Below, in pieces: positions 8,781 to 17,527 of a stretch of 64,000 bases of DNA. The stretch is from Gemmatimonadota bacterium (GTDB lineage: Bacteria > Gemmatimonadota > Gemmatimonadetes > Gemmatimonadales > Gemmatimonadaceae). Each line of letters opens with the position of its first letter. The first letter of the stretch is position 1. Below the pieces are notes generated by a model. It saw nothing but the letters and a program-made list of their open reading frames with translations, was not told the origin of the DNA and made no database searches. A program made the translations under genes and the position numbers. Location of the stretch: positions 46,886 through 110,885 of the forward strand of contig JAHFCT010000006.1 in the NCBI GenBank assembly GCA_023249375.1, given 5' to 3'.

Positions 8781-10937
8781 GTGACCGCCTCGTGCAACGT
8801 CCATCGCCGCTCGTTCCTGCAAACCGTCGCCGTCGCTGGCGGCGCCCTGATGCTCGGCTCATTCGCCGCGCCGGCTGACGCCGACGCGCTCGAACCGCTT
8901 GCCGATGATGCGTTCGTCCCCAATGCGTTCATCACGATTGCGCCAGACGGCACCATCACGATCATCGCCAAGAACCCCGAGGAGGGCCAAGGGGTCAAGC
9001 AGTCGCTGCCGATGATCATCGCCGAGGAACTCGATGTGGATTGGTCGCAGGTAACCGTGGTGCAGGCCGACAGCGACGAAGCGAAGTACGGACGACAGTT
9101 CGCCGGCGGGTCGCTGAGCACGCCCATGAACTACGACAATCACCGCCGACTCGGTGCCGCCGCGCGCGCGATGCTCGTCGCGGCCGCCGCGAAAACGTGG
9201 AATGCGCCGGTCGGTGAACTGACAACATCCAAGGCCGCCGTCTCGCACAATCCATCAGGCCGCCGCGCGAGCTACGCATCGCTCGCCAGCGTCGCCGCCA
9301 CGATGCCCGTGCCGGACCTCGCGAGCGTCACGCTCAAGGACCCGACGACTTTCCGCCTGCTCGGCAAGCGCGTCCCCGGTCTCGACAACAAGAAGATCGT
9401 CACTGGCAAGCCACTCTTCGGCATCGACGTGATGGTGCCCGGCATGCGGCACGCGGTGTTCGAGAAGTGCCCCGTCTTTGGCGGCAAGGTCGCGAGCGCC
9501 AACCTCGATGTCATCCTCAAACAGCGCGGCGTCACGCACGCGTTCGTGGTGAATGGCGTCGGCACTGCGCTCGATGGGCTGATACCCGGCGTGGCCATCG
9601 TGGCCGACACGTGGTATAACGCCAAGACCGCGCGCGAGAAACTGCAGGTGACGTGGGAGGAAGGCGCCACCGCGCAGCAATCGAGTGCCTGGTTTGCGCA
9701 GACGGCCAAGGCGCTCAGCGCCAAGCCGGCCGACCGTGTGGTGCGCAAGGACGGCGACGTCGATGCCGCGTTCGCATCAGCCACCAAGGTGGTTGAAGCG
9801 GCGTACTTCTACCCGTTCATCTCGCACGCCACGCTCGAGCCGCAGAACTGCACGGCGCATTTCAAGGACGGCAAGCTCGAGATCTGGGCGCCCACGCAGA
9901 TGCCGCAGCCGGGGCGCAATCTGGTGAGCAAAACGATGGAGATTGCGCCCGAAAATATCACCATTCATCTCACGCGCATCGGTGGCGGCTTTGGCCGCCG
10001 GCTCAAGAACGACTACATGGTGGAAGCGGCGTGGATCTCGCGCGTGGTCAACGCGCCGGTGAAACTGCTGTGGACGCGCGAAGATGACATGCGCCACGGG
10101 CACTATCGGCCCGCGGGCTTCCATTTCTTCAAAGGCGCGGTCGATGCCAGCGGTCGCGTGACGGCGTGGAAGGATCGAGTTGTCGTCGAACCGTACATGC
10201 GTGTTGGCGAGTGGCCAGGCCGGTTCGTCGCGAACTATCAGCTCGAAGTATCGGACTTGCCGCACGGCATTCCGACGGGCGCGATGCGCGCACCCGGCAG
10301 CAACGGCATTGCCTTTGCCATCCAGTCGTTCGTGGATGAACTGGCGCACGCCGCGGGCAAGGATCCGTTGCAGTTCCGCATCGACCTGATGACGCCGGCC
10401 GTATCGCAGGCGCAGGGTGACGCCTTCAACGCCGACCGCGCGCGCGGCGTGCTTGAACTGGTGCGCGAGAAGTCGGGGTGGGGAAAGTCGCTGCCCAAGG
10501 GACGCGGAATGGGCGTCGCGTTCCACTTCAGTCACTCCGGCTACTTCGCCGAAGTCGTGGACGCATCCGTCAGCGCCAAGGGCGAGGTGACCGTGCACAA
10601 GGCGTGGGTCGCGGCCGATGTCGGTGCGCAGATCACCAACCTCAGCGGCGCCGAGAATCAGTGCCAGGGTTCGTGCATCGATGGCGTGTCGCAGGCGCTC
10701 GGCCAGGAGATTACCATCGATCGCGGACGCGCGGTGCAGGCGAACTTCGACGTCTATCCGCTGCTGCGCATGCCGCGGTCGTTCCCCGTTGAGGTGCATT
10801 TCCGTACGACGGAGTTTCCGCCGTCGGGGCTGGGTGAGCCGGCGCTTCCGCCGGTGATTCCCGCGCTCACCAACGCCATCTTCGCGGCAACAGGGAAGCG
10901 CATTCGCTCGCTGCCTATCGGCAATCAACTCGCGTAA
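8781..10937 (+). CDS. iorB: Molybdopterin subunit, isoquinoline 1-oxidoreductase type, Tat-exported
   Basis: 718 residues from a GTG at 8781, preceded by GGGGAGG. A twin-arginine signal (HRRSFLQ, R9-R10, then a hydrophobic stretch) predicts Tat export with the folded cofactor and probably with the small subunit. The Mo-binding core includes GGGFGRRLKNDYM and a C-terminal SGLGEPALPPVIPA segment that contains the conserved catalytic Glu region of xanthine oxidase-family proteins. Together with the upstream (2Fe-2S) subunit it should hydroxylate an aldehyde or N-heterocycle in the periplasm. No XdhC-like maturation factor or cytochrome is seen beside it. The gene ends 19 bases before a convergent SDR gene. 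Confidence 0.83.
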   Translation: MTASCNVHRRSFLQTVAVAGGALMLGSFAAPADADALEPLADDAFVPNAFITIAPDGTITIIAKNPEEGQGVKQSLPMIIAEELDVDWSQVTVVQADSDEAKYGRQFAGGSLSTPMNYDNHRRLGAAARAMLVAAAAKTWNAPVGELTTSKAAVSHNPSGRRASYASLASVAATMPVPDLASVTLKDPTTFRLLGKRVPGLDNKKIVTGKPLFGIDVMVPGMRHAVFEKCPVFGGKVASANLDVILKQRGVTHAFVVNGVGTALDGLIPGVAIVADTWYNAKTAREKLQVTWEEGATAQQSSAWFAQTAKALSAKPADRVVRKDGDVDAAFASATKVVEAAYFYPFISHATLEPQNCTAHFKDGKLEIWAPTQMPQPGRNLVSKTMEIAPENITIHLTRIGGGFGRRLKNDYMVEAAWISRVVNAPVKLLWTREDDMRHGHYRPAGFHFFKGAVDASGRVTAWKDRVVVEPYMRVGEWPGRFVANYQLEVSDLPHGIPTGAMRAPGSNGIAFAIQSFVDELAHAAGKDPLQFRIDLMTPAVSQAQGDAFNADRARGVLELVREKSGWGKSLPKGRGMGVAFHFSHSGYFAEVVDASVSAKGEVTVHKAWVAADVGAQITNLSGAENQCQGSCIDGVSQALGQEITIDRGRAVQANFDVYPLLRMPRSFPVEVHFRTTEFPPSGLGEPALPPVIPALTNAIFAATGKRIRSLPIGNQLA

Positions 10938-10956
10938 GACTGGCGAACCAGGCGCG

Positions 10957-11961
10957 CTAGCGCGAAGCAAGCACCCTGAACGCCTCGACAACGGCGGCGC
11001 GGGAATCGACGCTGCTCGTCCAGCCGAGTTCGCGGCGCGCGCGCTCGCTGGAAAACGGATTGTCGGCGAGCAGAAAGTCGAGCGACCGCGCGTTGAGCAA
11101 CGCGGAGCCAGGAATGCGCAGCGCGCGCAGCGCGGCGCCGAGCCCGCCCATGGCGCCTTGCGCCAGTGCGCCCGAGATCGGCAGCCAACGGGCGCGCCGG
11201 CCGAGCCCCTGTTGCGCGGCCTCGTAGAACTGGCTCACCGTGATCGGCGGGTCGTTGGTGACGTTGTACGCGCGGCCGCCCGCTATCTCGCTTGTCGCCG
11301 CGCGCACGGCGACGTCGGCGACGCTGCGCGCATGCACGATGGCGAGCACCGCGCGGCCCGCGCCGATGCGCGGCACGAGCGGCAGGCGCAGTATGCGAGC
11401 CACGCGCGGAACGAACTGGCGATCACGTGGTCCATAGATGACGCACGGCCGCACCGCCGTGGCCCACACGTGACCCGCGCGGTGCGCGTCCATCACCAGC
11501 AACTCCGATTCGCGCTTGGAGCGTGCGTACCACGCGCCGTCGGGAATGGGGAGCAGCGGCTGAAGTTCCTGCAGGTCGCTCTCCTGCGACAGCGCATAGC
11601 GGCCGTCAGGTCCGTACACCGCCACCGAACTCAAGTGCAGCAGTCGCGCACGTGTGCGTGCGGCCGCGTCCACGGCATTGCGCGTGCCGTCGATGTTCGG
11701 GGCGCGGTACGCCTCCCATCCGCCGCGCGGCGTGATCGCCGCCGCACAATGAAAAACGACATCTACTCCGTTCGCCGCGCGCGCAAACGCACTGGCATCC
11801 TGCGTGTCGCCATCGTGCAGTTCGACGCTCTGTGAAACGAGCCACGCGGCGCGCGCGCGGTTGCGCACGAGCGCGCGCAGATGCCAGCCGTCGCGCGTGA
11901 GCCGTTCCACAAGGTGCGACCCCACGAGGCCTGACGCCCCCGTGATAAGAGCGGACGTCAC
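10957..11961 (-). CDS. NAD(P)-dependent extended SDR (epimerase/dehydratase-like)
   Basis: 334 residues from GTG 11961, which overlaps the ygfZ stop (GTGA). The Rossmann motif GASGLVG is near the N-terminus. The catalytic Ser in HLSSVAVYG and the Y-x3-K (YARSK) are present, so it should be an active oxidoreductase or epimerase. It resembles the nucleoside-diphosphate-sugar epimerase/3-beta-hydroxysteroid dehydrogenase-like group. It is the last gene of the glycolate operon, though its substrate need not relate to glycolate. Confidence 0.8.
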   Translation of the reverse strand: MTSALITGASGLVGSHLVERLTRDGWHLRALVRNRARAAWLVSQSVELHDGDTQDASAFARAANGVDVVFHCAAAITPRGGWEAYRAPNIDGTRNAVDAAARTRARLLHLSSVAVYGPDGRYALSQESDLQELQPLLPIPDGAWYARSKRESELLVMDAHRAGHVWATAVRPCVIYGPRDRQFVPRVARILRLPLVPRIGAGRAVLAIVHARSVADVAVRAATSEIAGGRAYNVTNDPPITVSQFYEAAQQGLGRRARWLPISGALAQGAMGGLGAALRALRIPGSALLNARSLDFLLADNPFSSERARRELGWTSSVDSRAAVVEAFRVLASR

Positions 11962-12962
11962 GCCGGGAACGGGAGTGCGACGACCGTCGCCGTCGTGTCG
12001 CCCTCGACGGAGCGCACGACGACCGCCGTGCCGGGCTCGATTTCGCGGCGCACCATCGCGAGGGCGATGGCGCCGAGTCGCGGCGAGAAGGCACGCGAGC
12101 GCACGCCGCCGACGTCGGCGTCCGCCGCGATGACGCGTGCATCCTCACCTGGCATGGAAGCAAGACGAAGGCCGCGCAGCAGCCGGTTCACGTGGCCGCG
12201 AAAGTGCAGGCGGGCGACGATTTCCTGCCCGGTGTAACAGCCCTTTGTGTATGAAATCGCATCGAGCGTGTCGAGCCCGGCTTCCTGCGTCAGCGTCTCA
12301 TCGTCCATGTCCGTGCCCCACACCGGGCGTCCCGCCTCGATGCGCAGCACTTCGAGCGCCGCCGCCGCGGCAGGAGTAGCACCGGACGTGATGAGCGCGC
12401 CGCGCAGGGCGGCGGCAGCGCCGGCATCGACAAAACAGTCGAAGCCGTCGACCCCGAGGTCGGTGGCGCGCGCCACCATCACCGTGTGTGCACCGAACGG
12501 GACGTCGCAGTGTGCGTAGGGCGGCAGCAGGTCGAACGTCGCCGGCGAGCATTCGAGCGCGTGCGCGATCACCTGCCGTGCGTGCGGACCGGCCACTCCG
12601 ATGCACGCCACGGCGCCGCTGACGTCCTCGTACTTCGCGAGCCGCGGATTCACGTACTTGCGCACCATCGCGACAAGACCGGCAGCCGCGTCCACGCCCG
12701 CATCCACGAGAAAGTCGCCCGTCATGCGACGAAAGATGCGCAGGTCGGCGATGACCTTGCCCTTGGCCGTCAATGCCGCTGCAAACTGCCCGTGCCCCGG
12801 TTGCAGCGCGAGCACGTCGTTCGTCACCAGGCCGGTGAGCGTCTCCGCCGCCTGCGCGCCAGTGAACGTCATGCGCAGCCGGTCCGAACGATCCACCAGT
12901 CCCGCGTCGTCTCGAACGAGATCGTACTCGGCTGTGCTGGGGTTGGCGATGCCCGCGCTCAT
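11958..12962 (-). CDS. ygfZ: YgfZ/GcvT-fold folate-binding protein
   Basis: 334 residues. The diagnostic YgfZ motif K-G-C-Y-T-G-Q-E is present with its reactive Cys. The N-terminus is GcvT-like (SDRLRMTFTGAQA). YgfZ is a tetrahydrofolate-dependent protein that supports assembly or repair of certain Fe-S enzymes. Here the gene shares stop/start overlaps with the HAD gene upstream (ATGA) and the SDR gene downstream (GTGA), and the operon encodes GlcF with two [4Fe-4S] clusters. A link to maintenance of GlcF is therefore plausible, but it is inference. Confidence 0.88.
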   Translation of the reverse strand: MSAGIANPSTAEYDLVRDDAGLVDRSDRLRMTFTGAQAAETLTGLVTNDVLALQPGHGQFAAALTAKGKVIADLRIFRRMTGDFLVDAGVDAAAGLVAMVRKYVNPRLAKYEDVSGAVACIGVAGPHARQVIAHALECSPATFDLLPPYAHCDVPFGAHTVMVARATDLGVDGFDCFVDAGAAAALRGALITSGATPAAAAALEVLRIEAGRPVWGTDMDDETLTQEAGLDTLDAISYTKGCYTGQEIVARLHFRGHVNRLLRGLRLASMPGEDARVIAADADVGGVRSRAFSPRLGAIALAMVRREIEPGTAVVVRSVEGDTTATVVALPFPA

Positions 12963-13636
12963 TGACGTCCCCCGCGCACCAGCGATCGCATCTCGTCGAA
13001 CGTGAGTCCTGACAGCGTGGGATAGAACGCGTCAGCTTCCATGGCGTGATGCAGCGGCAGCGGCCCCACCGCCACGACACGAAGGCCCGCCTCGCGCGCG
13101 GCGCGGATGCCGGGGCGCGCGTCCTCGAACGTCAGGACCTCCGCGGCCCTGACGGGCGTGGTGCGCGAGAGTTTGTCGAGCGCCAGCAGGTACGGCGCGC
13201 CGGACGGTTTGCCTTCCACCTTGTCGTCGGCAGTCACCACGCACGTGAACGCATCGGCCAGATTCGCCAGCGTGCAGACGAAGTCCACATCGCGGCGGCT
13301 GGCACGCGTAACCAGCGCCAGCCGTGCCTGCGTGCGCAGGGCCTGCACCAGCGACAGACCGCCGGGTTGCATCAACAAACCTCGGCTGATGCGCTGACTG
13401 AATGCGCGCTCGGCGCGCAGGCGGGTCACTTCCGCCACGGTCGGATCATCGGGCGCGCCGAGCGCCCGCCGCGCGGCAAGCACCGCGGCTTCAACGCTGA
13501 GGCCGTGGCAATGCTCGGTCCACATCTCGTCGTCGAGCGACAGTCCGTCAACGAGTAGCGCCTCGCGCAGCGCCGCCGCGCGATGCGGCGTCGTGTCGGC
13601 GAGAATGCCCTCGAACTCGAGAAGGACGACCTGCAT
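12959..13636 (-). CDS. HAD-superfamily protein with altered nucleophile motif
   Basis: 225 residues, with the size and cap insertion of beta-phosphoglucomutase/phosphoglycolate phosphatase-type HAD proteins. Motif I, normally D-x-D-G, reads E7-F8-E9-G10 (LLEFEGILADT); I checked this at the codon level (GAG TTC GAG). Motif II Thr (T110), motif III Lys (K143 in EGKPSG) and the motif IV acid (E171-D172 in TFEDARPGIRAA) are intact. Loss of the nucleophilic Asp should abolish normal phosphatase chemistry. The gene follows glcF directly (TGAATG) and precedes ygfZ with an ATGA overlap, so a role tied to glycolate metabolism is expected. Confidence 0.8.
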   Translation of the reverse strand: MQVVLLEFEGILADTTPHRAAALREALLVDGLSLDDEMWTEHCHGLSVEAAVLAARRALGAPDDPTVAEVTRLRAERAFSQRISRGLLMQPGGLSLVQALRTQARLALVTRASRRDVDFVCTLANLADAFTCVVTADDKVEGKPSGAPYLLALDKLSRTTPVRAAEVLTFEDARPGIRAAREAGLRVVAVGPLPLHHAMEADAFYPTLSGLTFDEMRSLVRGGRQ

Positions 13637-14941
13637 TCAGCCCTCCCGCTTCGCGTAGCTCTCGTCGAGCAGCTCGATGGGGTGGCGTGCCACTGCGCCG
13701 CGTCCCTCGCGCCACAGCCCCGCTCCGATTTGCATCAGGCAACCCGGATTGCCGGTCGCCACCACCGGCGCATTCGTGGCGCTGATGCAGCGCATCTTGG
13801 CGGCGAGCACGCGCTCCGACACGTCGGGTTCAATGAGGTTGAAAATGCCCGCGCTGCCGCAGCACTGCTCGCGGTCGTCGAGCGGCACGTGCTCGAGCGA
13901 CGGAATGGCGGCGAGTACCTGCAGCGGCGGCGCGCTCAGTTTCTGCGCGTGCTCCAGATGGCACGGTGCGTCGTACGTGATGCGGCGCGGCAGCGGCGCG
14001 CCGATGACCGGGCCCGCCTCGGCGAGCAGTTCGCTGGCGTCGCGCACCTTGGTGCTGAACGCCCTGGCGCGGTCGCGCCACGCGGGTTCGCTCGCGAGGA
14101 GTTGGCCGTATTCCTTCATCATCGCACCGCAGCCGGCGGAATTCGTCGCCACGAAGGTCGCGCCGCTCGCCTCGAACGCCGCGATGTTCGCGCGCGCCAG
14201 CTCGCGCGCCGTCGCGGCGTCACCCGCGTGGATGTGCAGCGCGCCGCAGCACTGTTGCCCCGGCGCTGCGCACAGCGAGTACCCGTTGGCGGCGAGCACG
14301 CGCTCGGTGGCGCGATTCACTCCCGTGAACAGTCCCTCCATCACGCACCCATCGAGCGTCGCCACCGTTGCGCGCGTGCGCGCGGCGCGCGGCGTCCAAT
14401 CAGGCGCCGCCGCGCGCGCCGTCGACGCGAGCATCGCGAACGGGAAGCCGAGCGCACCGGGCAGTCGCGCGAGTTCACCAGCGATGCCGGTGTCGCGCGC
14501 CATGCGGCCAAACCAGAGGGCGACACGCAGCACGCCGGGACGCGCAAAAACCCAGAGGATGGCGCGCGCCAGCAACGGCAACGGCTTTTTGGCCGCGAGC
14601 GTTTCACGCGCCGCCTCGAGGAGATGTCCGTACGGCACGCCGCTCGGGCAGGCTGATTCACAGCCGCGGCAGCCGAGGCAGCGGCTGAGATGCGTAGCAA
14701 CATCGGGATCATCGAGCGCCACGCGGCCGTCGACGACGGCGCGCATCAGCACGAGCCGCCCGCGCGGCGAGTCGTTTTCGTCTTCGAGCGACAGGTAGGT
14801 CGGGCACGCCTGGAGGCAGAACCCGCAGTGGACGCAGCTATCGAGGCCAACACGCGCACGTTCCAGCGGCGTGGCGCCCGCGGCGGCGCAGGGGTGCTCG
14901 CTCGCGCCGGCGTGCGACAGGGGCGTGGCGACCGTGCTCAT
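13637..14941 (-). CDS. glcF: Glycolate oxidase iron-sulfur subunit
   Basis: 434 residues from the ATG at 14941, chosen because it gives an ATGA overlap with the glcE stop. Two ferredoxin-type [4Fe-4S] motifs are present: C36-x2-C39-x2-C42-x3-C46 (CVHCGFCLQACP) and C88-x2-C91-x2-C94-x3-C98. Two CCG domains follow (CCGALHIHAG and CCGSAGIF). GlcF passes electrons from the GlcD flavin to the respiratory chain at the inner membrane. It is the third gene of the glcDEF core. Confidence 0.92.
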   Translation of the reverse strand: MSTVATPLSHAGASEHPCAAAGATPLERARVGLDSCVHCGFCLQACPTYLSLEDENDSPRGRLVLMRAVVDGRVALDDPDVATHLSRCLGCRGCESACPSGVPYGHLLEAARETLAAKKPLPLLARAILWVFARPGVLRVALWFGRMARDTGIAGELARLPGALGFPFAMLASTARAAAPDWTPRAARTRATVATLDGCVMEGLFTGVNRATERVLAANGYSLCAAPGQQCCGALHIHAGDAATARELARANIAAFEASGATFVATNSAGCGAMMKEYGQLLASEPAWRDRARAFSTKVRDASELLAEAGPVIGAPLPRRITYDAPCHLEHAQKLSAPPLQVLAAIPSLEHVPLDDREQCCGSAGIFNLIEPDVSERVLAAKMRCISATNAPVVATGNPGCLMQIGAGLWREGRGAVARHPIELLDESYAKREG

Positions 14942-15807
14942 CCCATGATCCCGGGATTCAGAATATTCGCCGGGTCGAAAGCGTGTTTCACACCGGCGTC
15001 GAGCAGTCGCACCGCCTCGGCCATCGGAGCGCGCGCACGGAACGGACGCGTCGCCGCACGGATCTGCGCCCACCGCGCATCGTCCGCGCGTTCGGCATCG
15101 CCGACGGCTCGCAGCGCCGTGCGCGCCGCTTGCACGTACGCGGCGTTGCCGGCGATGCGCACGAGCAGTTGTCCGGCGAACTCTTCACACGCCATGGGTG
15201 GCGTGGCGCTCCGTCGCAGCGCGTGCCGCGCGGCGTCGGCGTGCGCCGCGCCCACCTCAACCACCCACGTCTCATCCACCGCCGGCCGCGCACGAAGCCG
15301 CAGGCTCACGCGTGTGATGGCGGCCAGCGAGCCCCACGCGCCGGTCATCAACCGCACGAGATCGAAGCCCGCAACATTCTTCACCACCTTTCCGCCCGGG
15401 CGCAGCACTTTGCCCGTGCCGTCAACGCATTCGAGGCCGAGCACGAGGTCACGCGGCAGTCCGAGCGCATGCGCATACGGACCCGGCGTGGCGGTGGCGA
15501 TGGTTGCACCCACCGAACCATCGTCGGTGCCCCACGGCGAGAGCGGGCACCATTGGTTGTGTGCCGCGGTCACCGCGTCGAGTTCGGCGATCGTCGTCGC
15601 GGCACCGACGGTGATCGTGAGATCGCCTGGCTCGTATTCCACAATGCCACTGAAGGCATCGAGTTGCAGGAGCTCGGCTGTTGCCTCAACTCGCGCACCG
15701 CCAGTGAGCCACGTGCCGCGAGCGACGAGGCGCAGCGCACCAGCGCATGCCGCCGCCTCGCTGACGACGGACGTCAACTCCGCCAACGACGATGGGCGCT
15801 GCGTCAT
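14938..15807 (-). CDS. glcE: Glycolate oxidase FAD-binding subunit
   Basis: 289 residues from the ATG at 15807, which overlaps the glcD stop. The FAD-binding PCMH-type fold is shown by GTWLTGGARV, the GGSVGA-like GSVGATIATATPGPY and PGGKVVKNVAGFD, a strongly conserved GlcE segment. GlcE is the short flavoprotein subunit needed with GlcD and GlcF for oxidation of glycolate to glyoxylate. Length is slightly below the common 350. Confidence 0.9.
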   Translation of the reverse strand: MTQRPSSLAELTSVVSEAAACAGALRLVARGTWLTGGARVEATAELLQLDAFSGIVEYEPGDLTITVGAATTIAELDAVTAAHNQWCPLSPWGTDDGSVGATIATATPGPYAHALGLPRDLVLGLECVDGTGKVLRPGGKVVKNVAGFDLVRLMTGAWGSLAAITRVSLRLRARPAVDETWVVEVGAAHADAARHALRRSATPPMACEEFAGQLLVRIAGNAAYVQAARTALRAVGDAERADDARWAQIRAATRPFRARAPMAEAVRLLDAGVKHAFDPANILNPGIMG

Positions 15808-17294
15808 GCGCGGCCGCCCCGATCGACAACGGTCGCCGCTTCTCGTAGTCCAGCGCCAGCCCCGCCGTCTCCCTCTACCATCTGCCCTCCACCATCTACC
15901 ATCTGCCTGTTCGGCCTCCGCTCTCTGCAATACCGAACCGGCACGACCTTGCCGGGGTTCGCGCGGCGCGCCGGGTCAAAGACGTCACGCAACCGGCACA
16001 TGCCGTCGAGCGTGTCGGCGGTGAACAGCGCATCCATGTAAGCGAGCTTGTCGAGCCCCACGCCGTGCTCGCCGGTGATCGTGCCGCCGGCGTCGATGCA
16101 CGCCTGCATGATCTGCTTCATCGCGGCGTGCACCCGCTCCGACTCGGCGCGGTCCGACGCGTCATATGGAATATTGGGGTGCAGGTTGCCGTCACCCGCG
16201 TGGAAGACGTTGCACACACGCACGTTGTTCACCGCGCCAATCTCGGCGATGCGGGCAAGCAGCGACGGCAGTTTGGTGCGCGGCACCACCGCGTCCTGCA
16301 CCACGAGATGCGGCGCGATGCGCCCCATCGCGCCAAACGCCTTCTTGCGCCCCTGCCACAGCTTGGCGCGCGCCGCCGGCTCGGTGGCGATGCGCACGTC
16401 GCGCGCGCCATGGGTGCGGCAGATGCCATCCACGGCCTGCACATCCTCATCCAGCCCGGCTGCGGCACCATCGACCTCAACGAGCAGGACGGCGGCCGCA
16501 TCCGTGGGATAGCCCGCGGCGTAAATACTCGCTTCCACGGCGCCGACGGTCGCTTGATCCATCATCTCGAGCGCCGCCGGCAGGATACCAGTCGCGATGA
16601 TGGCCGACACCGTCTGCGCCGCATCGTCGATGCTGGTGAAATCGGCGAGCAGCGTGACGACACGCTCCGGATTCGGCGTGAGCTTTACCGTGAGTTCGAG
16701 TGCGACGCCGAAGCATCCCTCGCTGCCGACGAACGCGCCGAGCAAGTCGTAGCCGCCGTCATCGGCATCAAGCTCGACGACCGTGCCGTCGGGCAGCGCG
16801 ACCTTGGCGGCGACCACGTGATTGAGCGTGACGCCGTACTTGAGGCAATGCGGGCCGCCGGCATTCTCGGCGAGGTTGCCACCCAGCGTGCACGCCGTCT
16901 GGCTCGACGGATCGGGGGCGTAGTGCAGCGCGTGCTTTGTGGCGGCTTTCGTGAGCGTCGCATTCACCACACCCGGTTCGACGCGCGCGACGCGGCGCAC
17001 CGGGTCGATGTCGATAATGCGCTTGAGCCGCTGCAAGCCAAGCAGCACCGCGCCATCGGCGAGCGCGCCGCCGCTCAGGCCGGTGCCCGCGCCGCGCGGC
17101 ACGAAGGGCACGCCGTGCGCCGCCAACTCGCGCACGACCGCGAGTGCCTCATCCGCCGAGGCCGGAAAGACCGCGAGCGACGGCGTGCGATGGTAGCCGG
17201 GAAGTCCGTCGGATTCGTAGACGAGCAGTTCCGCCGGACGCTCGAGCACGTGCGTATCGCCAACGATGGCGCGAAGAGAGGCAGCCAGGGACAC
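15804..17294 (-). CDS. glcD: Glycolate oxidase catalytic subunit, with atypical C-terminal tail
   Basis: 496 residues from a GTG at 17294. It is a FAD-linked oxidase with the PCMH N-domain (PRGAGTGLSGGA, LGGNLAENAGGPHCLKYG) and the C-domain metal and substrate motifs (HAGDGNLHP, GEHGVGLDK). The normal family end is near RANPGKVVPV. About 45 further residues rich in Gly and Arg follow, encoded partly by a short direct repeat at 15876-15907, so the natural C-terminus has apparently been extended. First gene of the operon glcD-glcE-glcF-HAD-ygfZ-SDR. A family-B repeat begins 19 bases upstream of the start and must lie in the promoter region. Confidence 0.9.
   Translation of the reverse strand: MSLAASLRAIVGDTHVLERPAELLVYESDGLPGYHRTPSLAVFPASADEALAVVRELAAHGVPFVPRGAGTGLSGGALADGAVLLGLQRLKRIIDIDPVRRVARVEPGVVNATLTKAATKHALHYAPDPSSQTACTLGGNLAENAGGPHCLKYGVTLNHVVAAKVALPDGTVVELDADDGGYDLLGAFVGSEGCFGVALELTVKLTPNPERVVTLLADFTSIDDAAQTVSAIIATGILPAALEMMDQATVGAVEASIYAAGYPTDAAAVLLVEVDGAAAGLDEDVQAVDGICRTHGARDVRIATEPAARAKLWQGRKKAFGAMGRIAPHLVVQDAVVPRTKLPSLLARIAEIGAVNNVRVCNVFHAGDGNLHPNIPYDASDRAESERVHAAMKQIMQACIDAGGTITGEHGVGLDKLAYMDALFTADTLDGMCRLRDVFDPARRANPGKVVPVRYCRERRPNRQMVDGGGQMVEGDGGAGAGLREAATVVDRGGRA
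15876..15907. repeat. Short direct-repeat tract inside the 3' end of glcD
   Basis: Three copies of ACCATCTRCC start at 15877, 15891 and 15898, the last two overlapping. On the coding strand they give the QMVDGGGQMVEG part of the GlcD tail. The tract looks like inserted repeat sequence rather than ancestral glcD. Confidence 0.7.
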
Positions 17295-17312
17295 GAGTGT
17301 AATCTACAGCGA

Positions 17313-17453
17313 GATTGCGGACACGGGATCACGGATCACGATTCGGGATTTCGCTGGCGGAGGCGATTTCGATGGTTCCCCGGACGTGAGGAATCGCGAT
17401 CCCATTCCGAAGTCGCAATCCGATTTCGGAATCCGTGATCCCTGTCCGCAATC
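17313..17453. repeat. Family B terminal-inverted-repeat element, copy B1
   Basis: A 141-base intergenic element. Its ends are inverted copies of GATTGCGGACAGGGATC... about 23 bases long, with one inserted base on the left. Reading its complement, it shares the terminal 23 bases and an internal 23-base block (around 17395-17417, one difference) at the same distance with copy B3 at 23159-23272. It lies between the glcD start and the sigma-factor terminator, which abuts it exactly. A direct CGA flanks both ends and could be a 3-base target duplication. No coding capacity. Confidence 0.85.
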
Positions 17454-17498
17454 CGACGAAAGAGCCCGAGTCCATGTCGGACTCGGGCTCTTTCGTCG
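17454..17498 (-). terminator. Strong hairpin after the sigma-factor gene
   Basis: A perfect 20-bp stem (arms 17454-17473 and 17479-17498) with a 5-base loop, 29 bases after the sigma-factor stop. The stem includes AAAGAGCCCGAGTCC and its complement. There is no long U tract; the next bases belong to repeat B1. Confidence 0.8.
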
Positions 17499-17527
17499 TC
17501 GCACCCCTTACCGGGGAGGTGCGGCGC

